Positions 25,638-35,641 of a stretch of 38,866 nucleotides of DNA are shown in pieces. The DNA is taken from contig CANQAA010000005.1 of the NCBI GenBank assembly GCA_947589395.1, positions 1 through 38,866 of the forward strand, given 5' to 3'. Under the pieces are notes generated by a model. That model saw only the letters and a list, made by a program, of their open reading frames with translations, made no database searches and was not told where the DNA came from. The DNA is from an uncultured Clostridia bacterium. Its GTDB lineage: Bacteria > Bacillota > Clostridia > Christensenellales > CAG-917. Numbering within the stretch: position 1 is the first letter of the stretch; each line of letters begins with the position of its first letter. The position numbers and the translations under genes are program-made.

Positions 25638-27105
25638 GCTCGACGTATTCGTTGACAAGCCTTCTTGCCTCGTCCATTTTTTGCTTGATGAGATCGGTCG
25701 CTTCCTGCATCGCCTCGCTCCCCTTCTTGCCGTAAAACTCCTCGAGGGTGAAGGGCTCGCCGACGTACAGCCAATTCTTTTTGAACGCCTTAGGCGAGGA
25801 GTAATACATCATTGGGATTATAGGAGCTTTCGTCTTGATCGCAAACCTCGCCGCGCCCTGTTTCAGCTCCGCCATATCCTCCGTGCCCTGTCTGTTGCGA
25901 GTGCCTTCGGGGAAGATGAGCAGCTGTTTGTCAGCGTTGAGAACGCTCAGGATGCACTTCACGGAGCTCACGTCCGCGCTCCCCCTCTTGACGGGTATTG
26001 CGCCCATATGATACAAAAACCACGCGGGAATGGGAGCCTCGAACAGTTCCGCTTTGGCAAGTATATGTGCCTCGCGCTTAAATAGTGCCACGCAAGGCAA
26101 AAACGTGTCGACTTTTGAGTAGTGATTGCAAATATATATGGCTCTTCCCTCGATCTTTCTCGCGTTTTCGGGGTTGATGAGCTTTATCGGCCACACGAGC
26201 TTTTGCACGGGCTTCATGACGGTCCTGATAAAGCGGAAAAAGCCGAAGGACTTTAGCGGCGTATAATATTTTTTCAGTCTGTCGCTCGCGCCCTTCTTTT
26301 TTTGATCTTCTTTGATTTCACTCGGTTTGTTCGCCTCTTTTTCCTCTTCGTGAGCTTCGGAATTTGCCGCTTCGTGGGCTTCACGGTTTACCTCTTCGGG
26401 AGTCTCTTTGACTTCCTCGCCTTTCGCCTCTTCCGCCTGTTTTGCAAGCTCTCTTTGCACCTTGTCTATCACATAGCTCACCACGCTTTGCACGTCCATA
26501 TCCGACGTGTCCAAAAGCTCGGCGTCCTCAGCTTGCTTTAGCGGCGCGACCTCGCGGTGGGAGTCGTTGTAGTCCCGCTGCACGATGTCGGCAAGCAACT
26601 TGTCAAAGTCCACCTGCTCCCCTCTTGCGAGAAGCTCGTCGTAGCGGCGCTTTGCGCGAACTTCGGGAGTGGCTGTCAAAAACAGCTTGCAGTTGGCGTT
26701 TGGAAGCACGAACGTGCCTATGTCCCTGCCGTCGAGCACGACGTCGTGCGTCTTGCCAAACTCCCGCTGAAGCTCGACCATCTTGTATCTCACGCACTTC
26801 AGAGCCGATATATCGCTCGCCGCCTTTGACATGCGGTGCTCTCTGAGATACGGCGTCGCGTTTACGCCGTTGACGTAAATTTGTTGAACGCCGTCTTCGT
26901 ATTCTATCTTCATATCGAGCGTTTCGAGCATCTTTTGCACCCTCTCCTCGTCCTTGACGTCAATGCCGCTTTCAAGCGCCAAATACGCCGTCGCGCGGTA
27001 CATCGCGCCCGTGTCGAGGTATATGAAGCCCAGCCTTTTTGCAAGCTCCTTTGCCACCGTGCTCTTGCCTGCGCCCGCAGGACCGTCTATTGCAACGTTG
27101 ATCAT
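25621..27105 (-). CDS. cmk-plsC: Fusion of cytidylate kinase and 1-acylglycerol-3-phosphate acyltransferase (PlsC type)
   Basis: The N-terminal domain (1 to about 222) is CMP kinase: P-loop GPAGAGKST (8-16), LDTGAMYRA, and VVLDGRDIGTFVLPNA. A charged Glu/Lys-rich linker (about 223-275) leads to a PlsC-type acyltransferase with NHYSKVD (His328, Asp333), KAELFEAPIPAW and FPEGTRN (398-404). The first domain phosphorylates CMP; the second should acylate lysophosphatidic acid at the membrane, supplying the substrate of CdsA. The ATG at 27103-27105 has GGAG 6 bases upstream; an in-frame TTG four codons earlier is rejected. It is cotranscribed with ispH-rpsA, echoing the cmk-rpsA neighbourhood seen in many bacteria. 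Confidence 0.94.
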   Translation of the reverse strand: MINVAIDGPAGAGKSTVAKELAKRLGFIYLDTGAMYRATAYLALESGIDVKDEERVQKMLETLDMKIEYEDGVQQIYVNGVNATPYLREHRMSKAASDISALKCVRYKMVELQREFGKTHDVVLDGRDIGTFVLPNANCKLFLTATPEVRAKRRYDELLARGEQVDFDKLLADIVQRDYNDSHREVAPLKQAEDAELLDTSDMDVQSVVSYVIDKVQRELAKQAEEAKGEEVKETPEEVNREAHEAANSEAHEEEKEANKPSEIKEDQKKKGASDRLKKYYTPLKSFGFFRFIRTVMKPVQKLVWPIKLINPENARKIEGRAIYICNHYSKVDTFLPCVALFKREAHILAKAELFEAPIPAWFLYHMGAIPVKRGSADVSSVKCILSVLNADKQLLIFPEGTRNRQGTEDMAELKQGAARFAIKTKAPIIPMMYYSSPKAFKKNWLYVGEPFTLEEFYGKKGSEAMQEATDLIKQKMDEARRLVNEYVEHEKKN

Positions 27106-27121
27106 ATCTATCTCCAAAAAA

Positions 27122-28345
27122 TTATTGTTTCAGTATATCTAATGCGGCGATTTTTGCCGTCGACCACGCAATTTGCAGGTTGAACCCGCCCGTCAGCGCG
27201 TCCGCGTCGATGACCTCTCCTACAAAATATAAGCCGCCCATGTTTTTGCTCTCGCACTTGGGTGTGAGCCCCGAAAGCTCCACTCCTCCCGCCGTTATCA
27301 CCGCTTCGCTAAAGGGCGCGGGAGACTTGACGGAAAACTCCAGCCCCTTCATGGTTTTCACAATTCGGCTTCTTTGCTCCTTTGTGAGGGAGTTTCCCTT
27401 GATCGTCCCGTCAATTTGCGCTCTTTTCAGCACATACATATTCAGCCTCTCGGGAAGCACGGAGCGCATTATGTTTTTCAGCTCCTGATTTGCTCTTTCT
27501 GCGAGCTCCCTTTGAAGGCGGGCGTCGAGGGTCTTTTCATCGAGCGCGGGTTTTAAGTCCAACGAGAGCTTTATCTTTTCAAGCCTTGCGCCGTAGGAAG
27601 AGACGGTGAGCACGATCGGTCCGCTCACTCCCTTGTCCGTGAAAAGCATCTCTCCCTGCTCGCGTGCAAAGCGTTTGCCTTCCGAGTACGCGCTCAACTC
27701 GACGTTTTTCAGCGACAAGCCCTGAAGCTCCTTCACGTTTTCGTCCGTGATGAGGGCGACAAGAGACTGTCGTGGCTCAACGACGCTATGTCCAAAGCTC
27801 TTTGCAAACTTATAGCCGTCCCCCGTCGAACCCGTGAGCGGATAGCTCGCTCCGCCCGTTGCAATTATCACCCTGTCCGCCTCGACGCTTTGAACTTTGC
27901 CGTCCTCGCCCTTAAATGACACGCGAAATTTGTCGTCGAACTTTACGCTTTGAACTTCCGCTCGCAAGCGCACGTCCACATTTTGCATATATAGCTCCCT
28001 CTCGATCGCGCGAATGACGTCTGAGGACTTGCCCGATGTTGGGAACACGCGATTTCCCCTCTCCACAGTGAGGGGCACGCCCAAGCTCTCGAAAAACTCC
28101 ATGACGGAGGCGGGCAAAAAGCCGTAAAACGCCGAGCGCAAAAACTTTTCCCCTCTCACGACGTTTTGAAAGAGGGTCCGCTCGTCGCAGGCGTTTGCAA
28201 GATTGCATCTTCCCTTGCCCGTTATGAAAAGCTTTTTCATGAGCTTTTCGTTTTTTTCCAAAAGGACGACGTCCGCTCCGCCGCGCGCGAGGAATATCGC
28301 CGCAAGCGATCCCGCCGCTCCGCCGCCCACGACAGCCACTCTCAT
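27122..28345 (-). CDS. HI0933/YhiN-family FAD-dependent oxidoreductase
   Basis: A 407-residue flavoprotein of the HI0933-like family, whose physiological substrate is generally unknown. It has an N-terminal dinucleotide-binding motif VAVVGGGAAGSLAA, the family segment FITGKGRCNLAN, RVFPTSGKSSDV, a second ATGGASYPLTGSTGDGY and the C-terminal GLYFVGEVIDADALTGGFN then LQIAWSTA, where FAD is bound. The start overlaps the surE stop as ATGA, so the two are translated together. cmk-plsC starts 17 bases after its stop. In Clostridia this family often sits just before cmk, as here, which suggests a housekeeping role rather than a pathway-specific one. Confidence 0.92.
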   Translation of the reverse strand: MRVAVVGGGAAGSLAAIFLARGGADVVLLEKNEKLMKKLFITGKGRCNLANACDERTLFQNVVRGEKFLRSAFYGFLPASVMEFFESLGVPLTVERGNRVFPTSGKSSDVIRAIERELYMQNVDVRLRAEVQSVKFDDKFRVSFKGEDGKVQSVEADRVIIATGGASYPLTGSTGDGYKFAKSFGHSVVEPRQSLVALITDENVKELQGLSLKNVELSAYSEGKRFAREQGEMLFTDKGVSGPIVLTVSSYGARLEKIKLSLDLKPALDEKTLDARLQRELAERANQELKNIMRSVLPERLNMYVLKRAQIDGTIKGNSLTKEQRSRIVKTMKGLEFSVKSPAPFSEAVITAGGVELSGLTPKCESKNMGGLYFVGEVIDADALTGGFNLQIAWSTAKIAALDILKQ

Positions 28346-29094
28346 AACTTGAGCTCCGCCGCGTTTATGTCGTTCATGCTCTCGTCGGTCGCGAGCATCT
28401 GCACGGGAGTGACGGTTATGTAGCCCTCGTGAATGAGCTTCACGTCGCTGTCGTTTGCGTACGGATAGTCCTTTATGGGATATCCGTCTATGAAATATCT
28501 CTCTCTTCCGTCCTTTTTGAAGAGGACGTAGCGCTCCTCGTAGGGGTGATAGGCGAGCCTTGCCACCCTCACGCCCTTTATCTTGCTCGGATCGGACGAG
28601 GGGAAATTGACGTTGACCGTGACGTTTTCCTTCGCGTACGACGCCAACTTTTCGAGGTTTTTCACGACGAACTCCGCCGCGTAGGAATAGTCGTCGTCGC
28701 CGGACTCTTTCAGAGACACGGCAATGGACGGGATCCTGTTGAAAGTCCCCTCCTGCGCCGCGCCGAACGTGCCTGAAAACAAGATGTCCGAGCCGATGTT
28801 CAGCACGTTGTTTATCCCCGTCAGCACGAGATCTATCTTTTCATCCTTGAAGAGGTGCTTTGAGGCAAACATAATGCAGTCTGCGGGAGACCCGTCGACG
28901 GCGTACGTCTTTATGCCGTCCTCCATCTTTACCTCTCTATACGCCACGCCCTGGAAGAAGCCGACCATGTGCGAATAGCCCGACCTCTCCCCTTCGGGAG
29001 CTACGATAGTCACGTTGTGAGCGCAAAGCGCCTTTGCCAGCGCCCTTATTCCGCGCGCCTCATATCCGTCGTCATTTGAAATTACGATATTCAT
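28342..29094 (-). CDS. surE: 5'/3'-nucleotidase SurE
   Basis: A metal-dependent phosphatase that removes phosphate from nucleoside monophosphates. The 250 residues have the metal-site residues Asp8 and Asp9 (ISNDDGYEARG), Ser38 (GERSGYSHM) and Asn95 (LVLTGINNVLNIGSD), as well as YAVDGSPADCIMFA and FSGTFGAAQEG. Length is normal. It overlaps rluB upstream and the flavoprotein gene downstream by ATGA in each case, so all three are probably translated in step. Confidence 0.96.
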   Translation of the reverse strand: MNIVISNDDGYEARGIRALAKALCAHNVTIVAPEGERSGYSHMVGFFQGVAYREVKMEDGIKTYAVDGSPADCIMFASKHLFKDEKIDLVLTGINNVLNIGSDILFSGTFGAAQEGTFNRIPSIAVSLKESGDDDYSYAAEFVVKNLEKLASYAKENVTVNVNFPSSDPSKIKGVRVARLAYHPYEERYVLFKKDGRERYFIDGYPIKDYPYANDSDVKLIHEGYITVTPVQMLATDESMNDINAAELKL

Positions 29095-29903
29095 ACATTC
29101 CTCTCGCCAATTCCCGCAATATTCAATAGATACGCGATCTCGACGTCGTTCAGTTCTCTGTATCCGCCTCTCGACAGTCCGCCGAGCCTTAGATCCGCAA
29201 CGGCTACGCGCTTCAAGAATATAACGTTTTTTTCCACCGCTTCGAACATGCGGCGTATCTCCCTGTTTTTGCCCTCAGTGAGGGTGACCTCGAGGCGGGT
29301 GTTGCCGTCCTCCACGCCCGTCACTTTGACCTTGCAACGGTTGAACTTGACGCCGTCCACCTTCACGCCCTTGCGCAATATCGCGAGGTCGCTCTCCTCT
29401 ATCATGCCCTCGATCTTCACGACGTAGGTCTTTGGGATCTCATTCGAGGGGTGCGTGAGAGCGTAGGTGAGAGCCCCGTCGTTTGTCAAAAGCAACAAGC
29501 CTTCGCTGTCAAAATCAAGTCTCCCGACCGGAAACACGCGGCGCTTTTTGAAGTCCTCGCCGATATAGTCCATGACGGTGCGCCTCTTTCTTCTCGGCTC
29601 GCCCTCCGTCGCGGGGTCGCTTTCGAGTTTTTTCTCCTCGCCCTTTCTTCCGCTCTTGTTGTCGAGCTCGTCGTTCATCGTGGTCACGCAGCCCTTCGGC
29701 TTGTTGAACATGAGATAGTCAAAATGGGTGACCCTCGTCATTTTTTTGCCGTCGACGTACACGACGTCGCGAGTCTCGTCGATATCCACGCCCAATTCCT
29801 TGACGGGCTTTTTGTTTACGCTCACTCGTCCGCTAAGAACAAGCTCGTCCGCTTTACGCCTCGAGCACACGCCGCATTCCGCAAGATATTTGTTTATTCT
29901 CAT
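29091..29903 (-). CDS. rluB: rRNA pseudouridine synthase, RluB/RsuA family
   Basis: Converts a uridine in rRNA to pseudouridine. An N-terminal S4 RNA-binding domain (1-60, MRINKYLAECGVCSRRKADE) is followed by the catalytic domain with Asp130 in PVGRLDFDSEGLLLLTNDG and KTYVVKIEG. An unusual charged insertion (about 78-108, rich in Glu, Lys and Arg) sits between the conserved FNKPKGCVTT and TVMDYIG segments. AAAGGA lies 4 bases before the ATG. It is the first gene of a five-gene operon with a strong promoter and a leader of about 110 bases made of short repeats. The exact target (16S or 23S) cannot be told by eye. Confidence 0.94.
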   Translation of the reverse strand: MRINKYLAECGVCSRRKADELVLSGRVSVNKKPVKELGVDIDETRDVVYVDGKKMTRVTHFDYLMFNKPKGCVTTMNDELDNKSGRKGEEKKLESDPATEGEPRRKRRTVMDYIGEDFKKRRVFPVGRLDFDSEGLLLLTNDGALTYALTHPSNEIPKTYVVKIEGMIEESDLAILRKGVKVDGVKFNRCKVKVTGVEDGNTRLEVTLTEGKNREIRRMFEAVEKNVIFLKRVAVADLRLGGLSRGGYRELNDVEIAYLLNIAGIGERNV

Positions 29904-30017
29904 AGTTTCCTTTTGGCATACGCCGATGCTTGTACGCCGAGTTGATTCCCGACATACGCCTATGCGCCATACGCCGAGATATAATTCCCGGCATAAGCAA
30001 ATTCACGGCATACGCTA
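29904..30017. repeat. Array of CATACGCC-like repeats in the rluB leader
   Basis: CATACGCC, TACGCCGAG and GGCATACG-type blocks recur at about 29917, 29934, 29951, 29968 and 30008. A longer unit, TACGCCGAG-N6-TTCCCGRCATA, occurs twice. The array lies between the predicted transcription start (about 30017) and the rluB ribosome-binding site, so it would be part of the mRNA leader. Confidence 0.5.
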
Positions 30018-30023
30018 AAATAT

Positions 30024-30052
30024 ATTATACAAGAAGAATTATAACATTTCAA
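30024..30052 (-). promoter_or_regulatory. Sigma-A promoter of the rluB operon
   Basis: Read leftward, TTGAAA (30047-30052) and TATAAT (30024-30029) are exactly 17 bases apart, close to consensus. Confidence 0.8.
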
Positions 30053-30147
30053 GCGATATCGCTCATTCTTTTTGCGCGGCGCATTTTGCCCTATGAGAAT
30101 GAACAGCTAAGTTTTGAAAATTTACCGCAAAACGCCGAGATTTTGAG

Positions 30148-30186
30148 AAAAGTATTCCGAAAAAATCGAAATTTCGGAATACTTTT
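30148..30186 (-). terminator. Possible terminator of nadD-rsfS
   Basis: AAAAGTATTCCGAAA (30148-30162) pairs with TTTCGGAATACTTTT (30172-30186), a 15-bp stem with a 9-base loop. The U-tract lies within the stem rather than after it. It stands about 80 bases beyond the rsfS stop and before the rluB promoter. Confidence 0.5.
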
Positions 30187-30263
30187 ACCAACATTTTCTT
30201 ACTTTTTAATATTAAAAGATTTTTCGGACTCCGCGCGACATACTGTCGTTCATCTTGGAAGTC

Positions 30264-30623
30264 TCAATTTTTCTCTTCGGGAACGAACTTTTCGAGGTTG
30301 CTTCCGTCAGACCACAGCTTTTCAAGACAATAAAACATCCTCGTCTCGTCGTTGAAAACGTGAAGTATCACGCTGCCGTAGTCCAACACGCTCCACTTCC
30401 CCTCTCCCACGCCGTCTGTGTGCAACGGGGTGACGCCGACTTCCTCGAGTTTGTCCATGACGAGCTCGGCGAGCGCCTTGACTTGTCTTGTGCTCTTCGC
30501 CGTGCAAATGACAAAGTAGTCCGTGAGGACGGTCATCTTCTCGACGTCAAGCACGGTTATGTCCGCTGCCTTTCCCTCGTCGAGAATGTTGCATATAGCG
30601 TTCTTCAATTCTCTTGCTTCCAT
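30264..30623 (-). CDS. rsfS: Ribosomal silencing factor RsfS
   Basis: A 119-residue protein that binds the large ribosomal subunit and blocks its joining with the small one, lowering translation in starvation. It shows the family pattern ADITVLDVEKMTVLTDYFVI then CTAKSTRQVKALAE, and the C-terminal WSVLDYGSVILHVFNDETRM. AAAGGAGG lies 4 bases before the ATG. It follows nadD-yqeK by 10 bases, the standard Firmicutes arrangement (nadD-yqeK-rsfS). Confidence 0.97.
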   Translation of the reverse strand: MEARELKNAICNILDEGKAADITVLDVEKMTVLTDYFVICTAKSTRQVKALAELVMDKLEEVGVTPLHTDGVGEGKWSVLDYGSVILHVFNDETRMFYCLEKLWSDGSNLEKFVPEEKN

Positions 30624-30633
30624 ATTTCCTCCT

Positions 30634-31767
30634 TTATTTCCTGTCGTTTTTTATGTAATATTCATACGCCTGTTCTGTCAAAGGATACATCTTGCTCTTG
30701 TCCACTTTTTGATAGGTATACTCGAGCACCGACTTGAACCCCTCTTCGAAGTTTTCAAAAACTTTCTCCCTCAGCTTTGGGATGGGCTCGTACGTCCTGT
30801 CGTAGGACACGCTGTCCGCCGTGTAGATGAGCTTTTCAAACTCGCTCATGTTTTTCTTTGCGCTCGTATGGCAGGAAATCGCGCTCAAGACCTCCTCGTC
30901 CTCAACGCCGAAGTCCCGCTTCGCCTTTTGCGCGCCCAAAAATTGATGTAGCACGGGGCTGCCGATAGCGTCAAAGGGGACGGACAGCCCGTCGAGTGAC
31001 TTTCGCTGCTTGGCGTTGTCGTGAAGAAGCGCCGCCGTGAATACCTTGTCAAACGCGAACCCCATTCTGAAATCGCTGTTGAGATCGAGCGCGGTCATCA
31101 CCACCGCCTTCGTGTGCTCAAAAAGCGCGTCATCCTCAAAACGTCTCACCTTTTTCACCATCTCGTGAAAGTCGGCGTACAATTTGTTTTTCTCGATATA
31201 CTCCGCAACGCCTTCGGGCACGTCGTCGAAGCAGGAAAACGCCATCTGCGCCCTGACGCGCGTGGAGCTCACGTCGCCGCCGAGAATTGGCAAAATCGAA
31301 AACTTCCCGCCGAACTTTTTCTTCAGCTCCTCTATCTTCTTTTCGAGCCTCTCGCCGCAAAATTCCTCTCTCCCCGCTCTTGGCACGACGGCTATCTCGC
31401 AAGTATCGAGAATTTTTTTGGGCATATACCACTCGTCGAAATAGTCGAGGCTGTCGCCGCCTATCATATAGGTTATCTCGCCGTACTTTTTTTTGAGTTC
31501 GGGGAGCACGAGCGCCGCGTAGTTGTCCTTTTCGCGCCTCTTTTCTATCTCGTCAACGACCACCCTGTCGTCGCCCGCGAAGGCTAACTTTGTCAGCTCA
31601 ACTCTGTCCTCGAAGCTCAAAAGACTGTTCCGTTTGTAGGCGGGAAGATACGTCGGCACGACGACGAGCTTTGAAAGACCAAGATAATTCAGCGCAAAAA
31701 GCGCTATCCTCACATGCTCGTTGTGCGGCGGATCGAACGTCCCTCCAAACACCAAAACCTTTTCCAT
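30634..31767 (-). CDS. nadD-yqeK: Fusion of nicotinate-nucleotide adenylyltransferase (NadD) and HD hydrolase YqeK
   Basis: The N-terminal domain (1 to about 200) is NadD, making nicotinate adenine dinucleotide in NAD synthesis: GGTFDPPHNEH (8-18), MIGGDSLDYFDEW and SSTRVR (167-172). The C-terminal domain (about 205-377) is YqeK, a diadenosine tetraphosphate hydrolase type HD protein: His218, HD at 249-250 (ALLHDNAK), His274, His300 (CHTS) and Asp318 (YTADS). The two are separate neighbours in Bacillus; fusions occur in other Firmicutes. The ATG at 31765-31767 is chosen over an in-frame TTG upstream. No Shine-Dalgarno site exists; a consensus promoter ends 6 bases before the ATG, so the mRNA is probably leaderless. 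Confidence 0.95.
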   Translation of the reverse strand: MEKVLVFGGTFDPPHNEHVRIALFALNYLGLSKLVVVPTYLPAYKRNSLLSFEDRVELTKLAFAGDDRVVVDEIEKRREKDNYAALVLPELKKKYGEITYMIGGDSLDYFDEWYMPKKILDTCEIAVVPRAGREEFCGERLEKKIEELKKKFGGKFSILPILGGDVSSTRVRAQMAFSCFDDVPEGVAEYIEKNKLYADFHEMVKKVRRFEDDALFEHTKAVVMTALDLNSDFRMGFAFDKVFTAALLHDNAKQRKSLDGLSVPFDAIGSPVLHQFLGAQKAKRDFGVEDEEVLSAISCHTSAKKNMSEFEKLIYTADSVSYDRTYEPIPKLREKVFENFEEGFKSVLEYTYQKVDKSKMYPLTEQAYEYYIKNDRK

Positions 31768-31773
31768 AATTAT

Positions 31774-31802
31774 ATTATATCCCAAATTTTATGCGAGCGC
31801 AA
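31774..31802 (-). promoter_or_regulatory. Promoter of nadD-yqeK, implying a leaderless mRNA
   Basis: Read leftward, TTGCGC (31797-31802) and TATAAT (31774-31779) are 17 bases apart. The ATG begins 6 bases after the -10 box, about where transcription should start. Confidence 0.7.
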
Positions 31803-31824
31803 GCATAAACGGCGAGAGCTTGGC

Positions 31825-31830
31825 AATAAT
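31825..31830 (+). promoter_or_regulatory. Possible -10 box of the membrane-protein gene
   Basis: AATAAT lies 6 bases before the ATG at 31837, the same geometry as in nadD, rnhA and nth. No good sigma-A -35 exists. GCATA at 31803-31807 could hint at a sporulation sigma factor, but the spacing is not right for a firm call. Confidence 0.35.
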
Positions 31831-31836
31831 CGACGT

Positions 31837-32628
31837 ATGGCAAAAGTTATAGACCTCATATCACTCACAGTCCTCATATTCTTTTTGACATTTCTTTGGT
31901 CGGCGTACCTCTTTCACGGCTACATAGGCGCGCTCATCTTTTCAAGCGCGATGACTCTCATCTTCGTCATCACCGTGCGCTATGTCAAGGCAAAACTCTC
32001 AAAGCCCTATTCCTACGATCGCCTCGCGCTCGAGTTTTCTTTGCGCGGCAACGAATACGTCATAAGTCTCTTCAAAAAAATATTGAAAGGCTGCGAAGGC
32101 GGCTCGAATTACATCGTTATGAAAAACGCCGTGCTCATTTCCGCATTCAAATTTTCAAATCTCACGCTTGCCGATATGCCGCCCATCATAAACCTTACAA
32201 AGCAAAACTTCAAAAAGACCGCCTACGTCATAACTCGCGGGATAGAGAGAAAGGCGTATTCCGTCCTTAGATTGGAAAACGTGAGCGTCGTCATCGTAAA
32301 GACAAAGACGGTCTTTCGCTTTTTGAAAAAGCACGGCGAGCTTCCCTCCCTTGCGCCCGTCAAGGAAAAAATCTCGCTCGGAGGAGTGTTCGAGGCGATC
32401 TTCAACAGGGCGAACTTCCGCTCGTACGCGTTTTCCGGGACTGTCTTGACGCTCGTCTCCTTTCTCACTCCCATGCGAATATACTATATGGTTTTCGGCT
32501 CCATCCTCATACTTCTTGCCCTTCTCACCCTCACCCCGCTCGGCAAAGGGTCTATATTTTCTAAAAAGGTCGAGAGCGAACTCGAAAACGAAATTGACGA
32601 CGCGCAAATCTCAATAGACGAACTGTAA
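31837..32628 (+). CDS. Membrane protein of unknown function
   Basis: A 263-residue protein that I do not recognise. Two hydrophobic helices at the N terminus (about 7-25 and 27-48) are followed by a soluble domain of about 140 residues, then a hydrophobic hairpin (about 199-238) and a short acidic tail ending AQISIDEL. The domain has SLRGNEYVISLFKKILKG, NAVLISAFKFSNLTLADMPP and KTAYVITRGIERKAYSVLRL; the alternating strands recall nuclease-like folds such as NERD/Mrr, but no catalytic motif is clear. The ATG is preferred to upstream starts that would run across the nadD promoter. No Shine-Dalgarno site is present. It is divergent from nadD, and copies of its 3' end follow downstream. Confidence 0.75.
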   Translation: MAKVIDLISLTVLIFFLTFLWSAYLFHGYIGALIFSSAMTLIFVITVRYVKAKLSKPYSYDRLALEFSLRGNEYVISLFKKILKGCEGGSNYIVMKNAVLISAFKFSNLTLADMPPIINLTKQNFKKTAYVITRGIERKAYSVLRLENVSVVIVKTKTVFRFLKKHGELPSLAPVKEKISLGGVFEAIFNRANFRSYAFSGTVLTLVSFLTPMRIYYMVFGSILILLALLTLTPLGKGSIFSKKVESELENEIDDAQISIDEL

Positions 32629-32768
32629 AGTTCACAACTTCAAGCAAAAAGCGCGAGCGTAAAAATACGACACACAAATCTCCATCGACGAGCTGTAAAA
32701 GCTCACCTCGTCAAAAGCAAACGAGGAAAAATCAAAAAGTCAACGCGCAAATTTCAATTGATAATTAA
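32596..32768 (+). repeat. Three tandem copies of the gene's 3' end, including its stop codon
   Basis: The last codons of the membrane protein (DDAQISIDEL, stop at 32626-32628) recur 70 bases on as YDTQISIDEL with stop at 32696-32698, and again after about 70 more bases as NAQISIDN with stop at 32766-32768. Intervening sequence is also alike (AAGCAAAAAGCG vs AAAGCAAACGAGG). In copies 1 and 2 the stop lies in the loop of a 5-bp hairpin, GAACT-GTAA-AGTTC and GAGCT-GTAAA-AGCTC. Confidence 0.75.
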
Positions 32769-32801
32769 AAAACTCGCGACTTGCCACAAACAAGTTGCGA
32801 G
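32767..32801 (-). terminator. Terminator of the nth-nfnAB-obg operon
   Basis: CTCGCGACTTG (32773-32783) and CAAGTTGCGAG (32791-32801) form an 11-bp stem with one G-T pair. Read leftward it ends in TTTTTTAATT. It lies about 170 bases beyond the obg stop; nothing else was recognised in 32802-32973. Confidence 0.75.
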
Positions 32802-32973
32802 CATTAGTAAGCATAAAATTTTGCACATGCGTTCGCGCCATGCAAGCAAGCCGCACGCTTTTACGCGCAGAAGTTGGGCGATCGCAACTTACATGCGAAA
32901 GCCTCAAAAAACTCCCAACGCATATCCAAAATTTATATGATTTTTTCAAAAAAAAACTCAATACAGGTGCAAA

Positions 32974-35630
<2,657 letters not shown>

Positions 35631-35641
<11 letters not shown>

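Noticed and set aside
25638-25658. TTG start for IspH-S1 seven codons upstream
   Set aside because: The ATG at 25637 matches the family start; the added codons only lengthen the overlap with cmk-plsC.
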